DNA of 64,000 nucleotides from Lichenicoccus sp965277665. Its GTDB lineage: Bacteria; Pseudomonadota; Alphaproteobacteria; Acetobacterales; Acetobacteraceae. The notes below the pieces were generated by a model. It made no database searches. It was given only the letters and a program-made list of their open reading frames with translations, and was not told the DNA's origin. The stretch's first letter is position 1. Every line of letters starts with the position of its first letter. Position numbers and translations under genes: made by a program. The stretch is from the NCBI RefSeq assembly GCF_965277665.1, contig NZ_OZ255835.1, positions 1,736,001 through 1,800,000 on the forward strand, read 5' to 3'. This document shows positions 1-9,202 of the stretch, one piece after another.

Positions 1-1
1 C

Positions 2-1045
2 CAGGCCGAGGAGGCCGCCGACCATCATCTGCGCAGCGTCACCGTGAGCCTGACCTGCGGCCAGCCGGAGAGTCGGCTGTTCAACGTGCGCTGGCCGGTC
101 GGCGGCCGCGTCATCGCCGACGCGGACATACGCCGGATCGTCTCGGAGGGCCGCCATCGCGCCGCCACCGACGGACGCGAAATCATCCACGCCTTGCCGC
201 TCGGCTTCATCGTCGACGAGGTCGGCGGCGTCGAGGATCCCAGAGGGCATCATTGCGACCAGCTCGCGGCCAGGCTGCATGTCATCGACGCCGGCGCGAT
301 GGCGCTGCGCAACCTCGCTGCGGTGATCGCGCGCTGCGACCTCGGCATCACCGAGCTGGTCGCGGCGCCGTTCGCGTCCGGCCTGTCGGTGCTGGCCGAT
401 GACGAGCGCGAACTCGGCTGTTCGGTCATCGACATGGGGGGCGGCACCACGCAGCTTGCGATGTTCGCCGAGAACCAGCTGCTGCACACCGCGCAGCTCC
501 CGGTCGGCGGCCTGCACGTCACCAAGGACATCGCCCATATGCTGTCCACGCCGCTGGGCAGCGCCGAACGGCTCAAGGTGGTGTTCGGCAACGCCGAGGT
601 CAGCAGCGAGGACGAGCGCGAGATCCTGCAGGTGCAGCAGATCGGCGTCGACGAGCACAGCTTCAATCGCATGCCGCGCTCGAAGGTTGTCAGGGCGATC
701 CGGCCTCGCCTGGAGGAGACGTTCGAACTGCTGCGGGATCGTCTCGACAGCGCTGGCGTCGGACGCGCCGCGGCCGAGCGCGTCGTCCTGACCGGTGGCG
801 CCAGCCAGCTCGACGGCGTGCAGCGGCTGGCCAGCCGGGTGCTCGACCGCAAGGTACGGCTGGGGGTGCCCACCAACATACGCGGCCTGCCGGCGGACGC
901 GGGCGGACCCGGCTTTGCCACCGCGAGCGGGCTGCTCGCCTTTGCCGCCGGCAGCGGTCGCACGTTGCACGACATCGACCTGAGCGAACCGCGACCCTCC
1001 GGCCTGTTGCGCCGGCTGGTCGACCTGCTGCGCGAGTACGTCTGA
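2..1045 (+). CDS. ftsA: Cell division protein FtsA (5' end outside window)
   Basis: FtsA is the actin-like ATPase that tethers FtsZ filaments to the inner membrane and recruits later divisome proteins. The reading frame is already open at base 2, so the N-terminus lies upstream; the first internal GTG at 44 is not the real start. Visible features are a phosphate-binding stretch (DMGGGTTQLA, around base 434), a second actin-fold signature (LTGGASQLDG, around base 788) and a typical C-terminal region. It ends in Arg-Glu-Tyr-Val and lacks an obvious long amphipathic membrane helix, so the exact membrane anchor is unclear. ftsZ follows after 142 bp, the usual dcw-cluster order. Confidence 0.95.
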   Translation, partial: QAEEAADHHLRSVTVSLTCGQPESRLFNVRWPVGGRVIADADIRRIVSEGRHRAATDGREIIHALPLGFIVDEVGGVEDPRGHHCDQLAARLHVIDAGAMALRNLAAVIARCDLGITELVAAPFASGLSVLADDERELGCSVIDMGGGTTQLAMFAENQLLHTAQLPVGGLHVTKDIAHMLSTPLGSAERLKVVFGNAEVSSEDEREILQVQQIGVDEHSFNRMPRSKVVRAIRPRLEETFELLRDRLDSAGVGRAAAERVVLTGGASQLDGVQRLASRVLDRKVRLGVPTNIRGLPADAGGPGFATASGLLAFAAGSGRTLHDIDLSEPRPSGLLRRLVDLLREYV

Positions 1046-1187
1046 TGCGCGCGGCCGCACAGACCGACGGCAGCATCGCCGCGCCATCAACCGAATCGGG
1101 TGACCCGAGACGGACGCCTCCCTACACTGACCCCCAGGGTGCCCCCCCAGAATACCCCAGGGTCCTCAAGCCCGGAGTGACGCCTTC

Positions 1188-2900
1188 ATGACCCTCAACC
1201 TGACCTTGCCGCAGCAGACCTATTCGGACTTCACGCCACGCATCACCGTGATCGGCGTCGGCGGCGGCGGCACCAATGCCGTCGACAACATGATCGCGCT
1301 GCAGTTGCAGGGGGTCGAGTTCGTGGTGGCGAACACCGACGCCCAGCAGCTCACCCACAGCCGCGCCGACCGCCGCATCCAGCTCGGGCCGCATCTGACC
1401 CAGGGCCTGGGGGCCGGTGCAAAACCTGAGATCGGCCGCGCCGCCGCCGAGGAGGCTGCCGACGAGCTCGCCCGCCATCTCGACGGCGCGCACATGGTGT
1501 TCATCACCGCCGGCATGGGCGGCGGCACCGGCACCGGGGCGGCGCCGGTGATCGCCCGGATGGCGCGCGAGCGCGGCATCCTGACGGTGGGCGTGGTGAC
1601 CAAGCCGTTCACCTTCGAGGGGGTGCGCCGCGGCAAGGCGGCCGAGACCGGCATCTCCGAGCTGCAGCAGTTCGTCGACACGCTGATCGTCATCCCGAAC
1701 CAGAACCTGTTCCGCCTGGCCAACGAGCGCACCGGCTGGAAGGAGGCGTTCAAGATGGCCGACCACGTCCTGTACATGGGCGTGCGCGGCGTCACCGACC
1801 TGATGGTGGCGCCCGGGCTGGTCAATCTCGACTTCGCCGACATCCGCACCGTCATGGCCGAGATGGGCAAGGCGATGATGGGCACCGGCGAGAGCGACGG
1901 CGAGAACCGCGCGATCCGCGCCGCCGAGGCCGCGATCTCCAACCCGCTGCTCGAGGACACCTCGATGGCGGGCGCGCGGGGCTTGCTGATCAACATCACC
2001 GGCGGCGACGACATGACGCTGTTCGAGGTGGACCAGGCCGCCAACCGCATACGCGAGGAAGTCGCCGAGGACGCCAACATCATCTTCGGCTCGGCGATCG
2101 ACGAGAGCCTGACCGGGCGCATACGCGTCTCGGTGGTGGCGACCGGCATCGACACGCCGGTGGTGCATGCCGACCGGCCGCGCATGAACGACGCCGCCCA
2201 GATCAGCCAGCCGATCCCGTACCCGACGCCGGGAGCGATCGGGCATGGCGCGCCGCAGCCTGCCTATGGCGGTTCGCGCTTCGGCGGTCCCGCGCGCAAG
2301 GCGGTGCCGGCGACCGGGCCGATCGGTGCGCCGGTGCTGACCCAGCAGGGTCCGCGTCCGGGGCATGCACCGGGTCATGCCAGCGACAACTGGTCGCAGT
2401 TCGCGGCCGCGGCGGAAGCCCCGGCGCCGACGCCGAACTACGCCGCCCCGTCGCAGTCGTCGCATGGCGGTTATGCCAGCGCCGGGTCGCGGCATGACGA
2501 GCAGGACTACGCGCAGGCACCCTCGCCGAGCGCCCTGCCAAACCCGCTGCCGTCGCAGCAGGCAGCGGGCCAGCTTGCCTCGGGCCTGCGCGCCGCATCG
2601 CCACGCTCGGGGCTGTTCTCCGAGCCGCCGCGCGGCCACACCGAGCCGGCGCCGGCGCCGGCGCCGAGCCGGAGCCTGTTCGGCATCGTGACCGGCGCGC
2701 TGCGCCGGGGCGCCGCACCGATGCCGGGAGCTTCGCCGCAGATGACGCACGATCCACGCCGCGCCGAGCCGCAGCTGAACGATCCCTATCATCACGAGGC
2801 AGGCCCGGACCGCGCCGAGGCCCCGACGGCGACGGTGCGCCCGGTCGCAGCCGAGGAGGCCGGCCTCGATATCCCGGCCTTCCTGCGTCGCCAATCCTGA
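1188..2900 (+). CDS. ftsZ: Cell division GTPase FtsZ with long C-terminal linker
   Basis: FtsZ is the tubulin-like GTPase that forms the Z ring. The 570-residue product has GVGGGGTNA near residue 23, the tubulin signature GGGTGTG near residue 111 and the T7-loop region NLDFADIR near residue 206. The conserved fold ends near residue 320. A roughly 230-residue linker rich in Pro, Ala, Ser and Gln follows, then the conserved C-terminal peptide core DIPAFLRR that binds FtsA and other partners. FtsZ is often nearer 380-510 residues, so the linker is long. A GGAG lies 11 bases before the ATG. A strong hairpin with a T-run follows the stop, so transcription probably ends before lpxC. Confidence 0.97.
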   Translation: MTLNLTLPQQTYSDFTPRITVIGVGGGGTNAVDNMIALQLQGVEFVVANTDAQQLTHSRADRRIQLGPHLTQGLGAGAKPEIGRAAAEEAADELARHLDGAHMVFITAGMGGGTGTGAAPVIARMARERGILTVGVVTKPFTFEGVRRGKAAETGISELQQFVDTLIVIPNQNLFRLANERTGWKEAFKMADHVLYMGVRGVTDLMVAPGLVNLDFADIRTVMAEMGKAMMGTGESDGENRAIRAAEAAISNPLLEDTSMAGARGLLINITGGDDMTLFEVDQAANRIREEVAEDANIIFGSAIDESLTGRIRVSVVATGIDTPVVHADRPRMNDAAQISQPIPYPTPGAIGHGAPQPAYGGSRFGGPARKAVPATGPIGAPVLTQQGPRPGHAPGHASDNWSQFAAAAEAPAPTPNYAAPSQSSHGGYASAGSRHDEQDYAQAPSPSALPNPLPSQQAAGQLASGLRAASPRSGLFSEPPRGHTEPAPAPAPSRSLFGIVTGALRRGAAPMPGASPQMTHDPRRAEPQLNDPYHHEAGPDRAEAPTATVRPVAAEEAGLDIPAFLRRQS

Positions 2901-2918
2901 TCAGCGCCACCGGACAAC

Positions 2919-2955
2919 CGGCCGGCTGGGCAACCAGCCGGCCGATCTGTTTTTG
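2919..2955 (+). terminator. Rho-independent terminator after ftsZ
   Basis: An 11-bp GC-rich inverted repeat (2919-2929 with 2934-2944) closes a 4-base loop. It is followed within a few bases by a T-run (about 2948-2953) before lpxC. This is the clearest intrinsic terminator in the window. Confidence 0.8.
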
Positions 2956-3117
2956 ATACAAAAAACCGTTCGCGTTCATCGGGTTAGGACGAAATAGTCG
3001 GCAATAATCGTTGACTCGTCACCGGCTGGTCGCTGCGTCTAGACATAGACTCAACGATATTGGACCCTTCTGCCGCGCTGCGGCCCGGGACCGATGCACG
3101 GGAAACGAGGTTTGCTG

Positions 3118-4251
3118 ATGGATGGTCTGGCCACGCTCGAGAGCCTGCAGCCGACTGGCAGCGACGACGGCGTGGAGACCATCCTGGCCCGGTCAGGGCT
3201 GGACCTGGCGGGGTCGGACCTGGCGGGGTCGGACCTGGCGGGACTGGACCTGGCGGGACTGGACCTGGCGGGACTGGACCTGGCGGGACAGTCCGCACTC
3301 GGAGGCTCCGCCGAGGCGTTCCCGTCGCTTGCCGCCGACATGCCGATCCGTTTCGGGCGGGTCCGGCAGCACACGCTGCGCAATCCGATTTCCTGTGTCG
3401 GTGTCGGCCTGCATACCGGGCGGACCATCCGCCTGACCTTGCGGCCGGCGCCGGTCGATAGCGGGATCGTCTTCCACCGCGTCGATCTCGGCATCCGCAT
3501 GCCGGCCCGGCACGACATGGTGATCGACACGCGCCTCAGCACGGTGATCGCCAGCCGCGAACAGCCCGAGGCCCGGATCGCGACCGTCGAGCATGTCATG
3601 GCCGCCCTGGCCGGCTGCCTGATCGACAACGCCATCATCGAGGTCGACGGACCCGAGATCCCGGTGCTGGACGGCTCGGCGGCGCCCTTCGTGTTCCTGC
3701 TCGACTGCGCCGGGCGCCAGGAGCAGCAGGGCGCGCGCAGCATGATCGAGGTGTTGCGGCGGATCCGGGTCGAGGACGGCGCGGCCTTCGCCGAGCTGCG
3801 CCCGGCGACCCAGCCCTGTCTCTCGCTGTCACTCTCGATCGCCTTCCCGGCACGGGCGATCGGCCGGCAGGCCTGCAGCATGACGCTGACCGACCGCGCC
3901 TTCCGCAACGAAGTGGCCGACTGCCGCACCTTCACCATGCTCGGCGAGATCGAGGCCTTGCGCGCATCGGGGCTCGCGCGGGGCGGATCGCTGGACAATG
4001 CCGTGGTCGTGGACGATGCCCGCGTGCTCAATCCGGCCGGCCTGCGTCGGCGCGACGAGTTCGTCCGCCACAAGCTGCTCGACGCGATCGGCGATCTTGC
4101 CCTCGCCGGCCAGCCGATCCGCGGCGCCTTCATCGGCCACCGGTCCGGGCACGGCCTGAACAACCGCCTGCTGCACGCCCTGCTGTCGGATAGCTCGGCG
4201 TGGCGCCTCAGCGGCCGCGGGGTTCTTCCGGACGTAAGCCTGGCCGCCTGA
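3118..4251 (+). CDS. lpxC: UDP-3-O-acyl-N-acetylglucosamine deacetylase LpxC with repeat-bearing N-terminal extension
   Basis: LpxC is the zinc deacetylase that catalyses the committed step of lipid A synthesis. Zinc and catalytic motifs are visible: VEHVMAALAG (Glu-His), HKLLDAIGDLALAG (His, Asp) and HRSGHGLNN (His). I prefer the ATG at 3118, giving 377 residues, because GAGG lies about 8 bases upstream; an in-frame ATG at 3094 would add 8 residues. Canonical LpxC begins close to the LRNPISCVGVGLHTG motif. Here about 70 extra residues precede it, including six 5-residue repeats of the form (S/L)DLAG encoded by perfect or near-perfect 15-bp units at 3198-3287. The extension resembles a short pentapeptide-repeat run. 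Confidence 0.95.
   Translation: MDGLATLESLQPTGSDDGVETILARSGLDLAGSDLAGSDLAGLDLAGLDLAGLDLAGQSALGGSAEAFPSLAADMPIRFGRVRQHTLRNPISCVGVGLHTGRTIRLTLRPAPVDSGIVFHRVDLGIRMPARHDMVIDTRLSTVIASREQPEARIATVEHVMAALAGCLIDNAIIEVDGPEIPVLDGSAAPFVFLLDCAGRQEQQGARSMIEVLRRIRVEDGAAFAELRPATQPCLSLSLSIAFPARAIGRQACSMTLTDRAFRNEVADCRTFTMLGEIEALRASGLARGGSLDNAVVVDDARVLNPAGLRRRDEFVRHKLLDAIGDLALAGQPIRGAFIGHRSGHGLNNRLLHALLSDSSAWRLSGRGVLPDVSLAA
3198..3287 (+). repeat. Six tandem 15-bp units inside lpxC
   Basis: Six consecutive 15-bp units share the core GGACCTGGCGGG with a variable three-base lead (GCT, GTC, GTC, ACT, ACT, ACT). The period preserves the frame and encodes LDLAG or SDLAG units. The units are nearly identical, so expansion is probably recent. 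Confidence 0.95.
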
Positions 4252-4349
4252 CTGACCGCCTCTCCTCCAAAGAGCCTGGCTGACGGCGGACCGGCTCTTC
4301 TCGCTTGGGCGCTGCATGATATAAGGCGGGCCCTTTTGGAAGAGCCGGC

Positions 4350-5270
4350 ATGTCGCGCATCCCCCGACCCTCCGCTACACTTGCCACCAGGGCGGTGCCG
4401 GCCGCCGCCCTGGCGCTGTTGCTGACCGGCTGCTCGACGCTGAACGCGATCAACCCGTTCAGCAGCTCGCACTCCCAGAAGGACATCGCGGTCCAGCCGA
4501 ACCAGAGCCCGGAGACATTGTACAATAACGGCATCGACGCCCTGCACGGCGGGCGCTACCAGCTGGCGCAGGCGCAGTTCGAGGCCATCCAGCAGAACTT
4601 CCCGTATTCCGCCTGGACCTCGAACGCGCAGCTCATGGAGGGCTACGCCTACTACCTGCAGAACAGCTATCCGGATGCGGTGTCGCAGCTCGACCGCTTC
4701 CTGCAGCTGCATCCCACCAGCAAGGACGCCGCCTACGCCTACTACCTGCGGTCGCTGTGCTACTACGAGCAGATCGCCGATGTGAGCCGCGACCAGCAGG
4801 GCACCGTGGAAGCGTTGTCGGCGCTGCAGGAAGTGGTGACCCGGTTTCCCGACAGTGCCTACGCGCGCGACGCCCGGCTGAAGATCGACCTGTGCCGCGA
4901 CCATATCGCCGGCAAGGAGATGCTGGTCGGCCGCTACTACGAGAGCCAGCACTACTACGAGGCCGCGATCAACCGCTACCAGCGCGTGGTGCAGGACTTC
5001 CAGACCACGAACCATACCGCCGAGGCGCTGTCCCGGCTGGTCGAACTCTACCTCAAGCTCGGGCTGACCGACCAGGCACGGCGCACCGCCAGCGTGCTCG
5101 GCTACAATTACCCCGGCAGCCCCTGGTACCAGACTAGCTATCGCGAGCTGCGCTCGGCGAAGGCGCTGGCTGCCAACATGCCGGCGCCCGGCAGCAACGG
5201 CCCGATGCCGACGGCGACCCGGGCCACGCATCCGGGGTTCCTCAGCCGCGCCTGGAACTCCGTTTTCTGA
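4350..5270 (+). CDS. bamD: Outer membrane assembly lipoprotein BamD
   Basis: BamD is the essential lipoprotein of the BAM complex, which inserts beta-barrel proteins into the outer membrane. The 306-residue product starts with a lipoprotein signal whose lipobox is LLTGC, so Cys28 should be acylated. A chain of TPR-like helical repeats follows (for example YNNGIDALHGGRYQLAQAQF near residue 55 and YYESQHYYEAAINRYQRVV further on), as in the family. It lies between lpxC and recN, a common alphaproteobacterial order. A weak AAGAGCC...GGCTCTT inverted repeat lies in the 98-bp gap upstream. Confidence 0.95.
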   Translation: MSRIPRPSATLATRAVPAAALALLLTGCSTLNAINPFSSSHSQKDIAVQPNQSPETLYNNGIDALHGGRYQLAQAQFEAIQQNFPYSAWTSNAQLMEGYAYYLQNSYPDAVSQLDRFLQLHPTSKDAAYAYYLRSLCYYEQIADVSRDQQGTVEALSALQEVVTRFPDSAYARDARLKIDLCRDHIAGKEMLVGRYYESQHYYEAAINRYQRVVQDFQTTNHTAEALSRLVELYLKLGLTDQARRTASVLGYNYPGSPWYQTSYRELRSAKALAANMPAPGSNGPMPTATRATHPGFLSRAWNSVF

Positions 5271-5300
5271 GGGAAAAGGGACGGTCAGACCGGCACCCGC

Positions 5301-7031
5301 ATGCTGACCCTGCTCTCGATCCGTGACGTTGTGCTCATCGAGAAGCTCGACCTGGTGCTGCATCCGGGACTGACCGTGCTGACCGGGGAGACCGGAGCCG
5401 GCAAGTCGATCCTGCTGGACAGTCTCGGCCTTGCCCTCGGCGAGCGCTCGGCCGCCTCGCTGGTGCGCAACGGTGCGGCGCAGGCCAGCGTGACCGCCTG
5501 CTTCGAGATCGGGCCGGACCACCCGCTGCACGCCCTGCTGGCCGAGCAGGGCATGGCGCTGGCCGCCGAGGAGGCCGGCGAGCCGCTGGTGCTGCGCCGG
5601 ATCGTGATGCCGGACGGACGCTCGCGCGCCTATATCAACGACCAGCCGGTGGGCGTCGGGCTGCTGCGCCGCGCGGCCGCCCTGCTCATCGAAATACAGG
5701 GCCAGCACGAGCAGATGGGTCTGGCCGACGCCGCGACGCATCTCGACCTGCTCGACGCCTACGGCACGCACGCGAAGCTGCGCGAGACGGTCGCCCGGCA
5801 CTACCGGGTCTGGATCGAGGCCACCGCGGCGCTGGCCGCCGCCCGCGCCCGGCTCGACGAGGCCGCGCGCGAGGAGGACTGGCTGCGCAACGCCTTGCAG
5901 GATCTCGCGAACCTGGCACCGCAGGAGGACGAGGAGGCGGCGCTCGCCGGCACCCGCCAGTCGCTGCAGCGGGGCGAACGGCGCGCCGAGGCGATCGCGG
6001 CGGCACTTGCCGAGATCACGCCGCGCGACCGCCGCGACCACGGGCCGGCGGCTGCCTTGCGAGCCGCCAGCCGCGCCCTGCAGCGATTGCTGCCCGCGCC
6101 GTCCGATCCGCCGCCGGACCAGGCCGATCCGGCCTCGCCGCAGGGGCTTTTGCACGCCGCCCTGGCAGCCCTCGACCATGCCGAGGAGGCGCTGGCCGAG
6201 GCCGAGACGCTGCTCGACCGGCTCGCCAGCGACCACGAGGCCGACCCAGGACTGCTGGAGCAGACCGAGGAGCGGCTGTTCGCGCTGCGGGCTGCCGGGC
6301 GCAAGCATGGCGTTGCCGTGGTCGAGCTGCCGGGCTTGCTTGCCGAGCTGCAGGCGCGGCTGGCGTCGCTCGACGATGGCAACGCGCAGCTCGAGGCGCT
6401 CGACGGCGCGGTCCGGGCGGCGCGCGCCGGCTACGAGACCGCCTGCGCCAGCCTGACCGCCGCCCGCACCGCGGCAGCCCGGCGTCTGGAGGCGGCACTG
6501 ACCGCCGAGTTGCGGCCGCTGCGCCTCGAGCGGGCGCGCTTCAGGGTCGCGCTGCCGAAACTCGCCCCCGAGGCCTGGAACCTGCGCGGCGCCGAGCAGG
6601 CGAGCTTCCTGATCGCCGCCAATCCCGGCCAGGAGCCCGGACCGCTGGCGCGGGTTGCCTCCGGCGGCGAGCTCTCGCGGCTGATGCTGGCGATGAAGGT
6701 GGTGCTGGCGGGGCGGTCGGCGGTGCCGACGCTGATCTTTGATGAGGTCGACGCGGGCGTAGGCGGCGCGACGGCAGCGGCGGTCGGCGAGCGGCTGGCG
6801 GCGATCGCGTGCGACGTGCAGGTGCTGGTGGTGACGCACAGCCCGCAGGTGGCGGCACGCGGCGATCAGCATCTGCGCATCAGCAAGCACATGGCGCGCG
6901 AGAGGACCGAGACCCGCGCCGAGCCGCTCGACGGCCGTGCCCGCCGCGAGGAGATCGCGCGCATGCTGGCCGGCGAGACCATCACCGAGGCCGCCCGCGC
7001 CGCTGCCGACAGCCTGCTGGGGGCCGCTTGA
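5301..7031 (+). CDS. recN: DNA repair protein RecN
   Basis: RecN is an SMC-like ATPase involved in double-strand break repair. The 576-residue product has a Walker A motif (GETGAGKS, near residue 30), a QGQHEQM box, a central coiled-coil region rich in Ala, Glu and Arg, an ABC signature (ASGGELSRLMLAMK) and a Walker B (LIFDEVDAGVGG). The gene starts 30 bp after bamD. Its stop codon lies in the first unit of a four-copy 15-bp tandem repeat (7021-7080) that also carries the likely ligA start. Confidence 0.96.
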   Translation: MLTLLSIRDVVLIEKLDLVLHPGLTVLTGETGAGKSILLDSLGLALGERSAASLVRNGAAQASVTACFEIGPDHPLHALLAEQGMALAAEEAGEPLVLRRIVMPDGRSRAYINDQPVGVGLLRRAAALLIEIQGQHEQMGLADAATHLDLLDAYGTHAKLRETVARHYRVWIEATAALAAARARLDEAAREEDWLRNALQDLANLAPQEDEEAALAGTRQSLQRGERRAEAIAAALAEITPRDRRDHGPAAALRAASRALQRLLPAPSDPPPDQADPASPQGLLHAALAALDHAEEALAEAETLLDRLASDHEADPGLLEQTEERLFALRAAGRKHGVAVVELPGLLAELQARLASLDDGNAQLEALDGAVRAARAGYETACASLTAARTAAARRLEAALTAELRPLRLERARFRVALPKLAPEAWNLRGAEQASFLIAANPGQEPGPLARVASGGELSRLMLAMKVVLAGRSAVPTLIFDEVDAGVGGATAAAVGERLAAIACDVQVLVVTHSPQVAARGDQHLRISKHMARERTETRAEPLDGRARREEIARMLAGETITEAARAAADSLLGAA

Positions 7032-7080
7032 AGCCGGGCCGCTTGAAGGCGCCCCGCTTGAAGACGGCCCGCTTGAAGAC
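7021..7080 (+). repeat. Four tandem 15-bp units spanning the recN stop and ligA start
   Basis: Four 15-bp units, each containing CGCTTGAAG, begin at 7021, 7036, 7051 and 7066. The first unit holds the recN TGA (7029-7031). Every unit offers a TTG-AAG that could start ligA and would translate as RLK followed by two variable residues. The stop/start junction has been copied three extra times. Confidence 0.93.
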
Positions 7081-9202
7081 CGGGGGGGCGCTGCCGGAGG
7101 TGGCGCCGGACGCGTTGACCGAAGTCGAGGCAGCAGCCGAACTGGAACGTCTCGCCGCCGAAATCGCATGGCACGACCGCGCCTATCATGGAGGCGACGC
7201 GCCGAGTATCGACGATGCCGGCTACGACGCGCGGAGACGGCGCAATGATGCGATCGAACGGCTGCATCCGGCGCTGGTGCGTGCCGACAGCCCATCGGTG
7301 CGTGTAGGCGCGGCACCCGAGGCGGGGTTCGCGAAGCACGCGCACCTGGTGCCGATGCTGTCGCTGGACAACGTGTTCGACCGCGCCGACTTCGACGGCT
7401 TCATCGCGCGGGCGCGTCGTTTTCTCGGCATGACGCAGGAGCCATTGCCGCTGGTCGCGGAACCCAAGATCGATGGCCTGTCGATCAGCCTCACCTACGA
7501 ACGCGGCCGCCTGGTGCGTGCGGCCACCCGCGGCGACGGCGCCACCGGCGAGGACGTCACGGCCAATGTGCGCAGCATGCGCTCGGTCCCGTCACGGCTG
7601 CATGGCGGCGGTCCGGAGCTGATCGAGATACGCGGCGAGGTGTTCCTGGCCAAGGCCGACTTCCTGGCGCTGAACGAGGCGCAGGCTGCCGCAGGCCAGC
7701 GCCTGTTCGCCAACCCGCGCAATGCCGCCGCGGGGTCGCTGCGGCAGCTGGATATGCGCATCACGGCGGCGCGCCCGCTGTCGCTGTTCGCCTACGCAAG
7801 TGGCTTCCAGGAGGGGCGTCGCTCCGGCGAGCCGGTCGCGGCCAGCCACTGGGACTTCCTCAGGCAGCTCGAGGCCTGGGGCTTCTCGGTCAATCCGCTG
7901 TCCGAGCGGCTGGAGGATGCGGCGGCGGCGGAGGCGTTCCAGGAGCGCATGGCGCGCGACCGCTCCGGGCTCGGCTACGACATCGACGGCGTGGTTTACA
8001 AGATCGACGACCTCGCGCTGCAGGCCCGGCTCGGCTTCGCCGGCCGCGCGCCGCGCTGGGCGACCGCCTGGAAGTTCCCCGCCGAGCAGGCGATCGCCAG
8101 GCTCGAGGAGATACGCATCCAGGTCGGCCGCACCGGCGCGCTGACACCGGTCGCGGTGCTGCAGCCGGTCAATGTCGGCGGCGTGCTGGTGACGCGTGCG
8201 ACCCTGCACAACGAGGACGAGATCGCGCGCAAGGATGTGCGCCCGGGCGACCGCGTGCAGGTTGCCCGCGCCGGCGACGTGATCCCGCAGATCCTGGGCG
8301 TGATGCCAGCCGGTGCGGACGATCCGCCGCGTGGTCCGGCCTACGTGTTTCCCGAAACCTGCCCCGCCTGCGGCAGCCGCGCCGAGCGGCGGCCCGGCGA
8401 GGTGGTGCGGCGCTGCACCGGCGGCCTGGTCTGCCCGGCGCAGGCGGTCGAGCGGCTGATCCACCTGGTCTCGCGCGCGGCCTTCGATATCGACGGGCTC
8501 GGCCAGAAGACCATCGAGGAGTTCCATGCCGAGGGGCTGATCCGGCGTCCGGCCGACATCTTCCGGTTGGCTGGGCACCAGGAGGCGATCGCCGCCCGCG
8601 AGGGCTGGGGTGCGATCTCGGCGGCCAACCTGACACGCGCCATCGCGGCGCGCCGCACGATCCCGCTCGCCCGCTTCATCTTCGGTCTCGGCATCCGCCG
8701 CATCGGCGAGACCAACGCCCGCCTGCTGGCGCGGCACTATGTCGCCTATCCGGCATGGCGCGCGCAGATGCAGGAGGCGACGGTCATTGGCTCGGATGCG
8801 CGCCTCGCACTCGGCTCGATCACCGGCATCGGCGGCGGCATCGCCGACGAGCTGGCGGCGTTCTTCGCCGAGCCGCACAACCGCGACGGCGTCGACGAAC
8901 TGGCCGGGCTGCTGACGATCCAGAGCGAGAAGCCGGTGGCAGGCGGTGCGCTCGCCGGCAAGACCATCGTCTTCACCGGAACGCTCACGAGCATGACCCG
9001 CCCGGAGGCGCGCGCGATGGCCGAGCGGCTGGGTGCCAAGGTCACGGACAGCGTCTCGAAGCAAACCGACATCGTGGTGCTGGGCGCCGACGCCGGTTCG
9101 AAGGCGAGAAAAGCGGCCGAACTCGGGATCGCCAGCCTCGACGAGGATGGCTGGCGGCAACTCGCCGGCCTGCCCGCAGCCGGACCGCGCGCCACGAACT
9201 GA
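7028..9202 (+). CDS. ligA: NAD-dependent DNA ligase LigA
   Basis: LigA seals nicks during replication and repair using NAD+. Visible in order are an N-terminal Ia-type NMN-binding region (HDRAYHGGDAPSIDDAGYD), the adenylation motif with the AMP-accepting lysine (EPKIDGLSIS), an OB-fold region, a four-Cys zinc finger (CPACG...CTGGLVC), helix-hairpin-helix repeats and a C-terminal BRCT domain (GKTIVFTGTLTSMTRPEA). The start is uncertain. TTG at 7028 overlaps the recN TGA and has a G-rich stretch 4-5 bases upstream, giving 724 residues. TTG codons at 7043, 7058 and 7073 and a GTG at 7100 (700 residues, nearer the family norm) are alternatives. Confidence 0.95.
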   Translation: MKPGRLKAPRLKTARLKTGGALPEVAPDALTEVEAAAELERLAAEIAWHDRAYHGGDAPSIDDAGYDARRRRNDAIERLHPALVRADSPSVRVGAAPEAGFAKHAHLVPMLSLDNVFDRADFDGFIARARRFLGMTQEPLPLVAEPKIDGLSISLTYERGRLVRAATRGDGATGEDVTANVRSMRSVPSRLHGGGPELIEIRGEVFLAKADFLALNEAQAAAGQRLFANPRNAAAGSLRQLDMRITAARPLSLFAYASGFQEGRRSGEPVAASHWDFLRQLEAWGFSVNPLSERLEDAAAAEAFQERMARDRSGLGYDIDGVVYKIDDLALQARLGFAGRAPRWATAWKFPAEQAIARLEEIRIQVGRTGALTPVAVLQPVNVGGVLVTRATLHNEDEIARKDVRPGDRVQVARAGDVIPQILGVMPAGADDPPRGPAYVFPETCPACGSRAERRPGEVVRRCTGGLVCPAQAVERLIHLVSRAAFDIDGLGQKTIEEFHAEGLIRRPADIFRLAGHQEAIAAREGWGAISAANLTRAIAARRTIPLARFIFGLGIRRIGETNARLLARHYVAYPAWRAQMQEATVIGSDARLALGSITGIGGGIADELAAFFAEPHNRDGVDELAGLLTIQSEKPVAGGALAGKTIVFTGTLTSMTRPEARAMAERLGAKVTDSVSKQTDIVVLGADAGSKARKAAELGIASLDEDGWRQLAGLPAAGPRATN

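Noticed and set aside
3198..3287. Possible CRISPR-like array or iterons.
   Set aside because: The 15-bp units are directly adjacent with no spacers and lie in frame inside lpxC.
3051..7316. A 1421-codon open frame on the minus strand opposite lpxC, bamD and recN.
   Set aside because: It is antisense to three well-supported genes and is Arg/Gly/Ala-rich, as expected from high-GC third-codon bias. No domain is recognisable.
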